A stretch of DNA of 23,769 nucleotides from Lentzea aerocolonigenes (GCF_000955955.1 NZ_JYJG01000209.1:1-23769); one strand, 5' to 3'. Shown: positions 7,249-16,557, counted from the stretch's first letter. Translations and numbers: made by a program. The notes: generated from the letters alone by a model not told the origin.

Positions 7249-9720
7249 TCAGACCGGAACGGTTTCCCGCTGGGGCGTCTCGGCCATCGGCACGGGCGTC
7301 GGCTTGAGCACCGACTTCGGGAACATCCTCGCCCGCAACGACAGCGGCGCGTTCTGTCGCAACGACTGTCGCACCTTGGCGAGCGCGCCGGGCAGCGCCG
7401 GGTCGGCGGCCGGGTTCGCGCTGTACCAGGACCGCTCGATCGCCCCGATCACCGTGCGCAGGCCGTCCTTGCCCGCGTCGTCCAGGTTGTGCTCGCGGGC
7501 GAGCCGGCGAGCGGCCGTCCGGATCGTCTCGGACGACGGCACGGGCGCGCCGCGGTCGATCGACTCCGCCATGAGCTCGGCCCACGCCGCCGTCGCCGCA
7601 CCGGCACCGAGTACCGCCACCGTGTGCAGGCGGTTGCGGCGCCGCACCGCGCGCACCAGCAACGGCGTCAGCACCAGCCCCGCGATCACCAGGAACGCCG
7701 CGAGCCACCACGAGAGCAACGCCGCCGCCAGGCCGACACCGATCAGCCACAACCCGGCCGCGGCCGGTATCAGCAGCTTGCGCGCCCACGGCTTGCCCGC
7801 CAGGCCCGCGCTGAGCACGCCGAGCAGCGCGAGCACCACGAACAGGGTCAGCAGCGCCGCGAGCACCACCACGATCACCAGTGCCAAGATCAGCCACGTG
7901 GGTGTGCTGTCGTCCGCGGCCTGCTCCTGGCCGGGGGTGTCCTCCGTGCCGTCGGCCTTGGCGGACGTCGACGCGGACCCGGACGCGGACGGCGCCACGG
8001 TCTCGGTCTTCGTCTCGGCCGTCGGCTGCTCGCCCTGACCCTGCGAGCTCTCCCGCAGGTACGGCGGCACGATGCCGCGGCCGTCGGAGATCGGGGTCGG
8101 GTCGAAGGTCATCCAGCCGTGGTTCGGGAAGAAGATCTCGACCCACGCGTGCGCGTCCTCGGTGCTGATCACGCGGTAGGAGTTGTCCGCGGACGCGACG
8201 CCGGCGGTGAAGCCGATCGCCACGCGGGACGGCAGGCCGACCACGCGGGCCATCACGGCCATCGCGGAGGCGAACTGCTCGCAGTAGCCGACCTTGCCCT
8301 TGGTCACGAAGTCCGTCAGCGCGTCCTTGGTGACGTCGCCCTGGGTCTTGACGTCGTACTTGAACCCGTTGACCGTGCCGAAGTACGCGGTCAGCGCCGC
8401 GGCCTTGTCGAAGTTGTTGGTGGCACCCTCGACGATCTTGTTCGCGAGGTCGACCACCTGCTGCTCGACGCCGTCGAACTTGTAGTACTCGGCGTCGACC
8501 ACGTTCTTCGAGTCCGGCGTCAGGCGCAGCGCCTGCTTCGTGGGCGTGGAAAGCACCGTGTCGATCGTGTAGGGCTCCGGCTCGCGCTCCCGCTGGCTGA
8601 AGATCACGCCCTTCTTCACGTCGAACCGGTAGTCGTCGTCCGGGGTGTCGATGCGACGCACGGCGCCATAGGTCGGCAGCCAGAAGCTCCGCCAGTCCTT
8701 CGGCTCGATGTCCATCCGGGTCGTCTTGCCCTCGCCGCGGTCACCGGCCTGCGGCGGCAGCTCGCCGCGCGCGGGCTGGCCGCCGGGGTCCGTCCCGCGC
8801 TCCCAGCCCTTGTCCGGCACGTACTTGGCCAGCGTGGTCGCGCGCATGTAGATCGTCTCCGCCGGCATGCCGCGCACGAAGAACACCTCGGTCGGCTTGC
8901 CGCGGTTGAGCATGCCGCGCAACGACGTCATCTCGCTCAGCCCGATGCCGCCCTTGCCACCGCCGCTGCCGCCCATCGGCAGCCGTCCGACGGTGCCGAC
9001 GAACGTGAAACCTGCCCCGACGATCAGCGCGATCACCATCGCGATGGCCGCCACCGACGTCGCCGAGCTGCCGGAGCCGCTCGCCGAGCCCGAGCCGAGC
9101 CTGCCGCGCCACGCCTCGTGCCGGTGCTGGCCGTCGACCGCGAGCAGCATCGCGAACGCGGCCGCGCCCAGGATGAACGTCCAGAACGGCAGCATCTCGT
9201 CGGCCAGCGACGCGGGCACCGCGAACACGCACAGCAGCACCAGACCGGACGCCGCCGGGGCCGCCGCGGCGACCGCCAGGGTGTCCACCAGCACCGCGAC
9301 CAGGCCGATCGCCAGCACCACGAGCGCCTGGATCGCCGGCGTCGCGTGCACCGGCGGCACCCCGGTCTGCACCTGCGCGACCGACTCCGCGAGCACGTCG
9401 CCGAGCTCGCCCAGCGCCTCGGGGCCGGGGATGAACAGGAAGATGCCCGACCGCGTGTGCAACGCCGTGAGCAGGCACAACAGCACGAACACCTGGGCGA
9501 TCGCCACCAGCGGCGGGGTCAGCCGGGTCGCCCGCAGGAACGCGCCGGTCACCGTGATCGCGACGATCACCACGCCGATGCGCACCAGCCACAGGTCACC
9601 CTCGATGACACCCGACAACGCGGTCGACGCGCACAGCACGGCCAGCGCGGCGATCCAGGGCGTGGCCGACGTGAACCACTCGGGTTCGGTCGCCTTCGCG
9701 GGTGCGGAACGGGAGCCCAT
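7249..9720 (-). CDS. Membrane transglutaminase-like protein (DUF3488/TgpA type), 823 aa
   Basis: Polytopic membrane protein with an extracytoplasmic transglutaminase-like core. The N-terminal ~225 residues hold about six hydrophobic segments (DUF3488-like), followed by a Gly-rich linker and a large soluble domain. The catalytic triad is visible: Cys480 in GYCEQFASAMAV, His524 in DAHAWVE and Asp540 in FDPTP. An acidic Ser/Thr-rich stretch precedes one further TM segment, a TM hairpin and a helical cytoplasmic tail resembling DUF4129. The order TM block - core - TM - tail matches TgpA-like proteins. The natural substrate is unknown; a protease or cross-linking activity on the cell surface is possible. 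The ATG at 9720 begins one base after the DUF58 stop, with GGAGGTGG inside the end of that gene, so translation is coupled. I reject the upstream extension (57 extra residues), which runs inside the DUF58 gene and is Arg/Cys-rich. Confidence 0.92.
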   Translation of the reverse strand: MGSRSAPAKATEPEWFTSATPWIAALAVLCASTALSGVIEGDLWLVRIGVVIVAITVTGAFLRATRLTPPLVAIAQVFVLLCLLTALHTRSGIFLFIPGPEALGELGDVLAESVAQVQTGVPPVHATPAIQALVVLAIGLVAVLVDTLAVAAAAPAASGLVLLCVFAVPASLADEMLPFWTFILGAAAFAMLLAVDGQHRHEAWRGRLGSGSASGSGSSATSVAAIAMVIALIVGAGFTFVGTVGRLPMGGSGGGKGGIGLSEMTSLRGMLNRGKPTEVFFVRGMPAETIYMRATTLAKYVPDKGWERGTDPGGQPARGELPPQAGDRGEGKTTRMDIEPKDWRSFWLPTYGAVRRIDTPDDDYRFDVKKGVIFSQREREPEPYTIDTVLSTPTKQALRLTPDSKNVVDAEYYKFDGVEQQVVDLANKIVEGATNNFDKAAALTAYFGTVNGFKYDVKTQGDVTKDALTDFVTKGKVGYCEQFASAMAVMARVVGLPSRVAIGFTAGVASADNSYRVISTEDAHAWVEIFFPNHGWMTFDPTPISDGRGIVPPYLRESSQGQGEQPTAETKTETVAPSASGSASTSAKADGTEDTPGQEQAADDSTPTWLILALVIVVVLAALLTLFVVLALLGVLSAGLAGKPWARKLLIPAAAGLWLIGVGLAAALLSWWLAAFLVIAGLVLTPLLVRAVRRRNRLHTVAVLGAGAATAAWAELMAESIDRGAPVPSSETIRTAARRLAREHNLDDAGKDGLRTVIGAIERSWYSANPAADPALPGALAKVRQSLRQNAPLSLRARMFPKSVLKPTPVPMAETPQRETVPV

Positions 9721-9721
9721 C

Positions 9722-10987
9722 TCAGCCCACCTCCGAGCGCATGGACGGTCCCCGGTGGCTGGCCGAGGCGCACAACTCCTGCCACACCTGCTGCATCGAC
9801 GTGGACGGCCGCGCGATCGCCAGGCCCCAGCCCGCGCTGCCGAGCAACCGCCGCGCGTCCTCGGGATCGGGTGCGGTGGCGTCCGATCCACCGGCCCACG
9901 CGTTCACGTCCAGCAGCACGGCCAGGCTGCGCATGCCGCGCGGCCGGTACCGGATCAGCTCTTCCACGGACGCCGGCGACACCCCGCCGAGCACCGCGAT
10001 GACCTCCTGGCCCGCGCCGGGGTCGATGCCACCGCTCAGCTCACGGCGGTGCGAACCCTGCAGCGCGGCCAGCGAGTCCAGCACCACGTGGTCGCTGTGC
10101 CCGCCGTCGGACGACCCGCCCGCGAGCACCCGCCCGTCCTCGGAGACCAGGCGCACCTGGTGGCCGAAGTGGTGCAGGTGCAGGCAGATCGACGCCACGA
10201 ACGAGATCGCCCACTCCAGCGAGGCCGTCGGCCCGCTGCCCCGGTGCGCGTACACCCGGTGGTCCAGCAGCACCGTCGTGCCACCGCGCCACGGGCGTTC
10301 CTCGACGCGCACCATCAGCTCGTCGCGCCGAGCGGTCGACCGCCAGTGGACCTTCCGCAGGTCGTCACCGTGCCGGTACTGGCGCACCACCGCGTCGTCC
10401 TCGCCCTGACCGGCGCGCAGCCGGATCGAGCCGTCGTCGCCGGCGCCCATGCCGGACCCGCCGGGCAGACCGGACAGCCGCACCACCCTGGGCACCACGA
10501 CCAGGCGCGACCGGCCCGCCAGTTCGCGGTCGAACTCCGCGAGGCCGAACGGGTCGGTGATCCGCGCCATCAGCGGGCCGACCTGCTGGATGCCGCGCAT
10601 GACCGGCTTGAGCGGGTAGCGCAGCGTCGTGGGCGTGTTGCGCGGCAGCCGTTCCACCAGGAACCGCGGCCGCGCACCCAGCGCGTACGGGACGGTGTCC
10701 TCGAGCATCAGCCCACCGGTCGGCAACCGGCCGGTGCTGCGCAGGTCGAGCTTCACCTCGGACGCGGCCCCGACCGGCACGCGGCTCGGCGCGAGGAACC
10801 GGGCGGCGTGCAGGCCGACTCGAGCCCTCGTCGCGAGCCACGCGGCCAGCAGCGGCAGCGCGATCACGAACGCCGCGACCCTCAGCAGATCGCGTTCGTT
10901 CAGCACCGCGGCGCACACTCCGGCAGCGAACCCCGCGGCCAGCAAGCATCTTCCGCGCGTGGTCAGACCGGAGAGTGCGGTTCGCAT
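9722..10987 (-). CDS. DUF58 / von Willebrand A-like membrane protein, 421 aa
   Basis: Member of the DUF58 family that accompanies MoxR ATPases. Two hydrophobic segments lie near the N-terminus (about residues 12-28 and 35-50), followed by a beta-rich region containing 'ITDPFGLAEFDREL', then the family hallmark 'RQYRHGDDLRKVHWRSTAR' (about residues 220-240), which opens the vWA-like domain. The ATG at 10987 starts two bases after the MoxR stop; the upstream GGGACG is a weak ribosome site, so coupling to moxR translation is likely. In MoxR/DUF58 systems the ATPase is thought to act as a chaperone or metal-insertion factor for vWA-domain partners; which partner is served here is unknown, but the adjacent transglutaminase is the obvious candidate. 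Confidence 0.92.
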   Translation of the reverse strand: MRTALSGLTTRGRCLLAAGFAAGVCAAVLNERDLLRVAAFVIALPLLAAWLATRARVGLHAARFLAPSRVPVGAASEVKLDLRSTGRLPTGGLMLEDTVPYALGARPRFLVERLPRNTPTTLRYPLKPVMRGIQQVGPLMARITDPFGLAEFDRELAGRSRLVVVPRVVRLSGLPGGSGMGAGDDGSIRLRAGQGEDDAVVRQYRHGDDLRKVHWRSTARRDELMVRVEERPWRGGTTVLLDHRVYAHRGSGPTASLEWAISFVASICLHLHHFGHQVRLVSEDGRVLAGGSSDGGHSDHVVLDSLAALQGSHRRELSGGIDPGAGQEVIAVLGGVSPASVEELIRYRPRGMRSLAVLLDVNAWAGGSDATAPDPEDARRLLGSAGWGLAIARPSTSMQQVWQELCASASHRGPSMRSEVG

Positions 10988-10989
10988 CG

Positions 10990-12039
<1,050 letters not shown>

Positions 12040-12053
12040 TAAACCTCCAGCAG

Positions 12054-12070
12054 CCGTGTCCGGAACACGG
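12054..12070 (-). promoter_or_regulatory. Hairpin in the moxR leader
   Basis: CCGTGT (12054-12059) pairs with ACACGG (12065-12070) over a 5-nt loop, just upstream of the moxR Shine-Dalgarno. An overlapping dyad ACACGgaCGTGT lies at 12066-12077, so two mutually exclusive hairpins are possible. A TTGACA lies at 12099-12094 on the minus strand, but no convincing -10 follows at 16-18 bp. Leader regulation is a guess. Confidence 0.35.
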
Positions 12071-12154
12071 ACGTGTGAGCGTTTCACGCAGTGTGTCAAA
12101 CCACGGCTAAGTGACCTACACCTGCGGGCTACACCGGGTTCGCACCAACAGTTT

Positions 12155-12168
12155 CCACCTTCCCCCAC
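12155..12168 (-). promoter_or_regulatory. Two GTGG boxes 10 bp apart, minus strand
   Basis: Reading the minus strand, GTGG occurs at 12168-12165 and again at 12158-12155, exactly 10 bp apart, with a degenerate TTGG one turn further on. The pattern is the same as the boxes before mraZ but shorter. It may be a weak MraZ site in the moxR upstream region or coincidence. Confidence 0.3.
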
Positions 12169-12270
12169 CGACGCGTCCCAACCGCAGGTTTTGGTGGAAA
12201 TTTCTAGGCCGTTCGAGTGCTGAATCGGGCCTGAACCCTCACTCGGCAAGGTGGTGACTGACCGGGTCCC

Positions 12271-12297
12271 CCACCATCCCCCCACGCTGCCCCACGG
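12271..12297 (-). promoter_or_regulatory. Opposite-strand GTGGGG triple array (possible second MraZ site)
   Basis: On the minus strand three GTGGGG boxes follow one another with 10- and 11-bp spacing (CCAC cores at 12292, 12282 and 12271 on the plus strand). The 9-mer GTGGGGCAG at the head of this array is identical to the fourth box of the mraZ array on the other strand. It lies about 60 bp upstream of the mraZ boxes and in opposite orientation. Confidence 0.45.
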
Positions 12298-12326
12298 CAT
12301 CTACCTGGGAAAACGAGTCATGAGTT

Positions 12327-12340
12327 GGTGTGTAAACACC
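12327..12340. promoter_or_regulatory. Dyad upstream of the mraZ -35
   Basis: GGTGT-gtaa-ACACC, a perfect 5-bp inverted repeat, ends 10 bp before the putative -35 of mraZ. The position suits an operator for an unknown regulator of the dcw promoter. Confidence 0.35.
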
Positions 12341-12350
12341 TGATTCAGCG

Positions 12351-12378
12351 TTGACTGTGGTGAAAAGTGGGGTACTGT
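12351..12378 (+). promoter_or_regulatory. Putative mraZ (dcw) promoter
   Basis: -35 TTGACT (12351-12356), 16-bp spacer, -10 TACTGT (12373-12378), 66 bp before the mraZ start codon. The GTGG boxes run through the spacer and the -10, as expected for repression by MraZ. Confidence 0.6.
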
Positions 12379-12400
12379 GGCGGCCGGTGGGGCAGACGGG
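12357..12400 (+). promoter_or_regulatory. MraZ operator: GTGG boxes with a 10-bp period
   Basis: GTGG occurs at 12357, 12367, 12377 and 12387, with CGGG at 12397: four perfect boxes and one degenerate box in exact 10-bp phase, on one face of the helix. MraZ is known in E. coli to bind TGGG-type direct repeats with 5-bp gaps (10-bp period) and repress its own operon. Here the boxes overlap the promoter, so autorepression is the simple reading. Confidence 0.8.
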
Positions 12401-12444
12401 GGCTCCACTGCCGGTCTCGTCGCCCGGCAAGGGAGGTGGCTGCC

Positions 12445-12876
12445 GTGTTCCTCGGCACTCACTACCCGCGCCTGGACGACAAGGGTCGGCTGACACTGCC
12501 TGCGAAGTTCCGGGACGAACTGGCGGGAGGTCTCATGGTCACCAAGGGCCAGGACCACTGCCTGTACGTGTTCCCCCGGGCTGAGTTCGAGCAGATGGCG
12601 AGGAAGGTCGCCGAGGCGCCGTTCACCAACGACGCCGTACGCGCCTATCAGCGGTATCTGTTCGCGGGTACGGACGAGCAGCGTCCGGACGGTCAGGGCC
12701 GCGTTCTGATCGCACCGGAACTGCGCCGGTATGCCGGGTTGACCAAGGAGTGCGTGGTCGTCGGCGCGTTCACCAGGATGGAGATCTGGGACGCGGCGGC
12801 CTGGCAGACCTATCTCGAAGAGCACGAGGACGGCTACGCCACGGCTCGCGAGGAGGTCATACCGGGCGTCTTCTGA
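12445..12876 (+). CDS. mraZ: MraZ, DNA-binding regulator of the dcw cluster, 143 aa
   Basis: Transcriptional regulator that opens the division and cell-wall cluster. The start is GTG 12445, giving the classic MraZ N-terminus [27 protein letters not shown] (12431-12436) lies eight bases upstream. Two tandem SpoVT/AbrB-like swapped-hairpin domains are visible: the first around residues 5-50 ('[16 protein letters not shown]'), the second around residues 75-125 ('[18 protein letters not shown]'), each with the D-x-x-G-R-(L/V) core. Length is normal for the family. The operator upstream implies negative autoregulation. It is separated by 166 bp from rsmH, with a hairpin in between. Confidence 0.97.
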   Translation: MFLGTHYPRLDDKGRLTLPAKFRDELAGGLMVTKGQDHCLYVFPRAEFEQMARKVAEAPFTNDAVRAYQRYLFAGTDEQRPDGQGRVLIAPELRRYAGLTKECVVVGAFTRMEIWDAAAWQTYLEEHEDGYATAREEVIPGVF

Positions 12877-12955
12877 TGGCGGTCAGCCGAGCAACAGGCC
12901 GGATGTTCAACCGCGATTCGGGTGCCGTGAGGCCTCGGTCCGCTCGACTATCGGC

Positions 12956-12981
12956 CCTGGCGCACCTTCCCCGGCGCCAGG
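12956..12981 (+). promoter_or_regulatory. Hairpin between mraZ and rsmH
   Basis: Perfect 8-bp stem CCTGGCGC (12956-12963) with GCGCCAGG (12974-12981) and a 10-nt loop, inside the 166-bp gap. It may be an attenuator, partial terminator or processing site that sets mraZ apart from the downstream genes. An 8-bp palindrome TGACGTCA lies at 13003-13010. Confidence 0.4.
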
Positions 12982-13042
12982 TTCGACGGGCGGGCGGGGA
13001 CCTGACGTCACCCGATACGCGCATCAGGGGAGTAGAGGGACG

Positions 13043-13996
13043 ATGGATCAGCCGCGGCACGTTCCGGTGCTGCTGGACCGCGTCCTGGAACTCTTCGCTC
13101 CGGCGCTCGAAGGCAAGCCCGCTGTCGTCGTGGACACGACGCTCGGCATGGGCGGCCACTCCGACGCGCTGTTGAGCGCGCACCCCGAACTCACGCTGAT
13201 CGGGCTCGACCGCGACCCGCAGGCCATCGAGATGGCCGGGAAACGTCTGGCTCGTCACGGCGATCGCGTGAAGCTCGTCAACGTCACCTACGACCACATC
13301 GACGAGGCCGTCGAGGACCTCGGCTACTCGCATGTGGACGGTGTGCTGATGGACCTCGGCGTGTCCTCGTTGCAGCTGGACGAGGAGGAGCGCGGGTTCG
13401 CGTACTCCAAGGACGCCCCGCTCGACATGCGGATGTCCAAGGGCACCGGCATGACGGCGGCGGACGTGCTCAACACGTACTCGCACGGCGACCTCGCGCG
13501 GATCCTCTCCACCTACGGCGAGGAGCGGTTCGCGGGCAAGATCGCGTCCGCGGTGCTGAGGGAGCGCGAGAAGGAGCCGTTCACCAACTCCGGGCGGCTG
13601 GTCGAGCTGCTGTACAACGTTGTCCCCGCGGCGTCTCGGCGTACCGGCGGGCATCCGGCCAAGCGCACGTTCCAGGCGTTGCGGATCGAGGTCAACGGCG
13701 AGCTGGAGTCGTTGCGGCTGGCCCTTCCGGCGGCTTTGGGCGTGCTCGGCATGGGCGGCCGGATCGTCGTGGAGTCCTACCAGTCCCTCGAGGACCGGAT
13801 GGTGAAGCAGGCGCTCGCGGAGCTGGCGAAGTCGAAGACGCCGCCGGGCCTGCCGGTCGAGCTGCCCGGCCACGGGCCCGAGGTCAAATTGCTCACGAAG
13901 GGCGCGGAGCTCGCGACGGAGCAGGAAATCGAGGACAACCCGCGTGCGGCGCCGGTGCGGCTGCGAGCGGCGGAACGGATCGGAGAACCGCGATGA
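13043..13996 (+). CDS. rsmH: 16S rRNA m4C1402 methyltransferase RsmH (MraW), 317 aa
   Basis: SAM-dependent enzyme that N4-methylates C1402 of 16S rRNA. Family motifs are clear: '[13 protein letters not shown]' at the N-terminus, the SAM loop '[14 protein letters not shown]' (about residues 32-45), '[12 protein letters not shown]', and the catalytic-site region '[21 protein letters not shown]' near residues 98-118, then '[18 protein letters not shown]'. The C-terminal part carries '[17 protein letters not shown]', also diagnostic. The start ATG has GAGGG a few bases upstream and AGGGGAG just before it. The last four bases ATGA overlap the ftsL start, so the two are translationally coupled. Confidence 0.97.
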   Translation: MDQPRHVPVLLDRVLELFAPALEGKPAVVVDTTLGMGGHSDALLSAHPELTLIGLDRDPQAIEMAGKRLARHGDRVKLVNVTYDHIDEAVEDLGYSHVDGVLMDLGVSSLQLDEEERGFAYSKDAPLDMRMSKGTGMTAADVLNTYSHGDLARILSTYGEERFAGKIASAVLREREKEPFTNSGRLVELLYNVVPAASRRTGGHPAKRTFQALRIEVNGELESLRLALPAALGVLGMGGRIVVESYQSLEDRMVKQALAELAKSKTPPGLPVELPGHGPEVKLLTKGAELATEQEIEDNPRAAPVRLRAAERIGEPR

Positions 13997-14649
13997 CGGC
14001 GGCACCCGCGAGGGTCGGTGGGCCGTCCCCCCGCGACCCCTCCCAGGGAAAGTCACAGACGAAGGTCGAGGAGAACGACAAGGCGCGGCGGCGGACCGCG
14101 GGCGCCGAGCGTGCCTATGCCCGTCGTGCCCAGCGTGCCCAGAACCTGCGGGGCGGCGTCGCGGCCCCGCAGCAGAAGGCCGCGTCCAAGGCTCCTTTCG
14201 TCGTGCTCGTGATGCTCGTGCTCGGCGCGGGCATCGCCGGGATCATGTACTTCTCGACCCAGGCCGCCGCGGACACGTACCGCCTGCAGGAGGCACGGGC
14301 CGAGGCGGAGAAGCTGACGTTGCGGATGGAACAGCTGCGCCGTGAGGTGGCGCTGCTCGAGTCGCCGACGGACCTCGCGCGCCGGGCAGGGGAGATGGGG
14401 CTCGTCGAGCCGACGAACCCGGCTCGGCTGCGGCAGAACCCGGACGGCTCGATCGAGGAGTTCGGCAAGCCGAGCGCGCCGACCAAGTCGACGCCGCCGC
14501 CACCGCCGTCCTCCGAGACGCCGGCGCCGCCCGCGGGCCAGAACCCGCCCGCAGGCCAGAATCCGCCCGCGGGCCAGAACCAGAACCCGCCCGCAGGTCA
14601 GAACCAGACGCCGCCCGCGGGTAACCAGACTCCTCCGGCGGGTGGCTGA
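13993..14649 (+). CDS. ftsL: FtsL-like divisome protein with Pro-rich repeat tail, 218 aa
   Basis: Bitopic septum protein expected to work with FtsB/FtsQ and FtsI. A basic cytoplasmic N-terminus (about 65 residues, rich in Arg/Ala) precedes one TM segment (residues ~68-88, '[19 protein letters not shown]'). It is followed by a coiled-coil region with '[22 protein letters not shown]' character and the FtsL-type '[14 protein letters not shown]' motif. The last ~65 residues are Pro/Ser/Thr-rich and end in PPAGQN repeats, probably extended outside the membrane. Position between rsmH and ftsI matches the mycobacterial FtsL gene. It overlaps rsmH by ATGA and ftsI by one base (TGATG). Confidence 0.88.
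   Translation: MTAAPARVGGPSPRDPSQGKSQTKVEENDKARRRTAGAERAYARRAQRAQNLRGGVAAPQQKAASKAPFVVLVMLVLGAGIAGIMYFSTQAAADTYRLQEARAEAEKLTLRMEQLRREVALLESPTDLARRAGEMGLVEPTNPARLRQNPDGSIEEFGKPSAPTKSTPPPPPSSETPAPPAGQNPPAGQNPPAGQNQNPPAGQNQTPPAGNQTPPAGG
14527..14646 (+). repeat. PPAGQN tandem coding repeat at the FtsL C-terminus
   Basis: Six PPAG units, the first ones in an 18-nt period encoding PPAGQN, later units lengthened by QN or QT insertions and then shortened. Codons vary between units (GCG/GCA, GGC/GGT, AAC/AAT), so the repeat is not freshly duplicated, but slippage in length between strains is plausible. Confidence 0.85.
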
Positions 14650-16556
14650 TGCCCGGTCCTGCGCAGCGGGGGCCGCGCCGTCCGTTGTCGGTGCGCTCCC
14701 GCCCTGCCGCGCGCACGGGCGGCAACAGCAAGCTGCGCATCGCGGTCGGCCGCATCCTGCTGATCGGCGCACTGCTGATCGCCGGCGTCAAGCTGGTGCA
14801 GGTGCAGGGGCTGCAGGCAGGTGAGCTGTCGCTGCAGGCGCAGAAGCAGCGCACGACCAGGCTGAACATCCCCGCCGAGCGCGGTTCGATCCTCGACCGC
14901 AACGGCAACCAGCTCGCGTTCTCGATCGAGGTCCGGGCGCTCTACATCCTGCCGCAGCGCGCCCGCAAGACCTGGGACGAGGCGCGCGCGAAGGACCCCG
15001 AGCAGTACCCGTTGAGCTACGACGACCACGCGCGCGAGGTCGCCAAGTTCATCTCCTCGACGCTCGGCCCCGAGGTCAACGGCGAGAAGACCGACGAGGA
15101 AACCGTCTACCACCAGCTCGTCCAGGACATCAGCTACGAGGTGCTGGTCAGCGAGGCCGAGCCGGCCAAGGCGGCGAAGATCGTCGCGAAGTACCCGGCG
15201 GAGATCGGCTCCGAGTACCGGTCGAAGCGCATCTACCCCAACGGCGAGCTGGCGTCGAACATCATCGGCGCGGCGAACTGGCGCCAGGACGAGAAGCCGC
15301 CGACCACGCTCGGCATCCTCGGCCTGGAGAGCGCGCAGAACAACGTGCTGGCCGGCCGGATGGGCCGCCGCGTGGTGGACACGATGTCCGGTGACGACAC
15401 CCTGATCATCCCGAACACCGAACGCGAGCTCGTCCAGCCGCAGCCGGGCAAGAGCCTCGAGCTGACGATCGACATCGACACCCAGTACGCCGTGCAGCGG
15501 ATGGTCACCGACTACGCGAAGAAGTCGGGTGCCGGGACCGCGTCGGCCGTCGTGCTGGACAGCCGCACCGGCGAGATCGTCGCGATGGCCAACGACAAGA
15601 CGTTCGACCCGACCGACTTCGGCAAGGCGGGCGAGGACCAGAAGCGCAACGCGGCGGTCTCGTCGAGCTTCGAGCCGGGGTCGGTGAACAAGATCGTCAC
15701 GGCGGCCGCGGCCATCGAGTACGGGCTGTTCAAGCCCACCGACGTGCTCGAGGTCCCCGGTTCGATCAAGGTCGCCGACCGCACGATCAAGGACGCGTGG
15801 GGCCACGGCACGGTCGGGATGTCGTTCACCGGCGTCTTCGCCAAGTCCTCCAACGTCGGCACGCTGATGGCGGCGCAGGAGGTCGGCAAGGAGCGCTACG
15901 CCGAGATGCTGCAGAAGTTCGGTCTCGGCAAGCGCACCCAGTCCGGTGTGCCCGCGGAGGAAGCCGGTGTCGTGCCGCCGCTGAACCAGTGGTCCGGCTC
16001 GACGTTCGGCAATCTGCCGATCGGCCAGGGCCTCTCGATGACGTTGCTGCAGATGACCGGCATGTACCAGGCCATCGCCAACGACGGCATGCGCATCCCG
16101 CCGCGGCTGATCCGCGCCGAGATCGGCGAGGAGGGCGCGCGCAACGAGAAGCAGCGCCCGGAAGGCGTCCGCGTCGTCTCGGCGGAGACCGCGAAGACCG
16201 TCCGCGAGATGTTCAGCCACGTCGCCCAGGTCGACCCCCGCGACGCGAACCAGAACGGCACCGGTCCCAAGGCCGCGCTGCCCGGCTACCAGATCTCGGG
16301 CAAGACCGGCACGGCCCAGCAGATCGACCAGAACTGCAAGTGCTACTCGCAGACGCAGTACTGGATCACGTTCGGCGGCATCCTCCCGGCCGACAACCCG
16401 CGCTACGTCGTCGGGATCATGCTCGACAACCCGCACGGCACCCAGTTCAGCGGGACGGCGGCGCCGTTGTTCCACGACATCGCGACGTACCTGACGCAGC
16501 GCTTCCAGGTGCCGATGTCGGCGGAGCAGACCCCGTTCGTGCAGCTGCAGATGTAA
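14649..16556 (+). CDS. ftsI: FtsI/PbpB, class B penicillin-binding protein, 635 aa
   Basis: Septal peptidoglycan transpeptidase, single-pass membrane protein acting with FtsW. One TM segment near the N-terminus (about residues 31-50), then the PBP dimerisation/pedestal domain beginning 'RLNIPAERGSILDRNGNQLA'. The transpeptidase motifs are complete: SVNK with nucleophile Ser345 and Lys348 in 'SFEPGSVNKI', SSN at 400-402, and KTGT at 552-555 in 'ISGKTGTAQQID'. A C-K-C pair follows shortly after KTGT. The protein ends soon after the catalytic domain, with no PASTA domains. ATG 14649 overlaps the ftsL stop by one base, so coupling is tight. Its stop faces the pentapeptide gene across one base. 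murE, which normally follows in the dcw cluster, is absent. Confidence 0.97.
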   Translation: MPGPAQRGPRRPLSVRSRPAARTGGNSKLRIAVGRILLIGALLIAGVKLVQVQGLQAGELSLQAQKQRTTRLNIPAERGSILDRNGNQLAFSIEVRALYILPQRARKTWDEARAKDPEQYPLSYDDHAREVAKFISSTLGPEVNGEKTDEETVYHQLVQDISYEVLVSEAEPAKAAKIVAKYPAEIGSEYRSKRIYPNGELASNIIGAANWRQDEKPPTTLGILGLESAQNNVLAGRMGRRVVDTMSGDDTLIIPNTERELVQPQPGKSLELTIDIDTQYAVQRMVTDYAKKSGAGTASAVVLDSRTGEIVAMANDKTFDPTDFGKAGEDQKRNAAVSSSFEPGSVNKIVTAAAAIEYGLFKPTDVLEVPGSIKVADRTIKDAWGHGTVGMSFTGVFAKSSNVGTLMAAQEVGKERYAEMLQKFGLGKRTQSGVPAEEAGVVPPLNQWSGSTFGNLPIGQGLSMTLLQMTGMYQAIANDGMRIPPRLIRAEIGEEGARNEKQRPEGVRVVSAETAKTVREMFSHVAQVDPRDANQNGTGPKAALPGYQISGKTGTAQQIDQNCKCYSQTQYWITFGGILPADNPRYVVGIMLDNPHGTQFSGTAAPLFHDIATYLTQRFQVPMSAEQTPFVQLQM

Positions 16557-16557
16557 C

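Noticed and set aside
7489..10002. 837-aa plus-strand open frame opposite the transglutaminase gene
   Set aside because: His/Arg/Gln-rich shadow; the minus strand has a full Cys-His-Asp triad and coupled translation.
12040..12300. N-terminal extension of MoxR to an ATG at 12300
   Set aside because: The 87 extra residues are low complexity, cover the GTGGGG array, and a GGAGG directly precedes GTG 12039.
14527..14646. Repeat considered as a CRISPR-like or mobile repeat
   Set aside because: It is in frame, encodes PPAGQN, has no spacers and varies at third codon positions as a protein repeat does.
14598..16475. 625-aa minus-strand open frame opposite ftsI
   Set aside because: Arg/Asp/Val/Leu-rich mirror of ftsI codons; all PBP motifs are on the plus strand.
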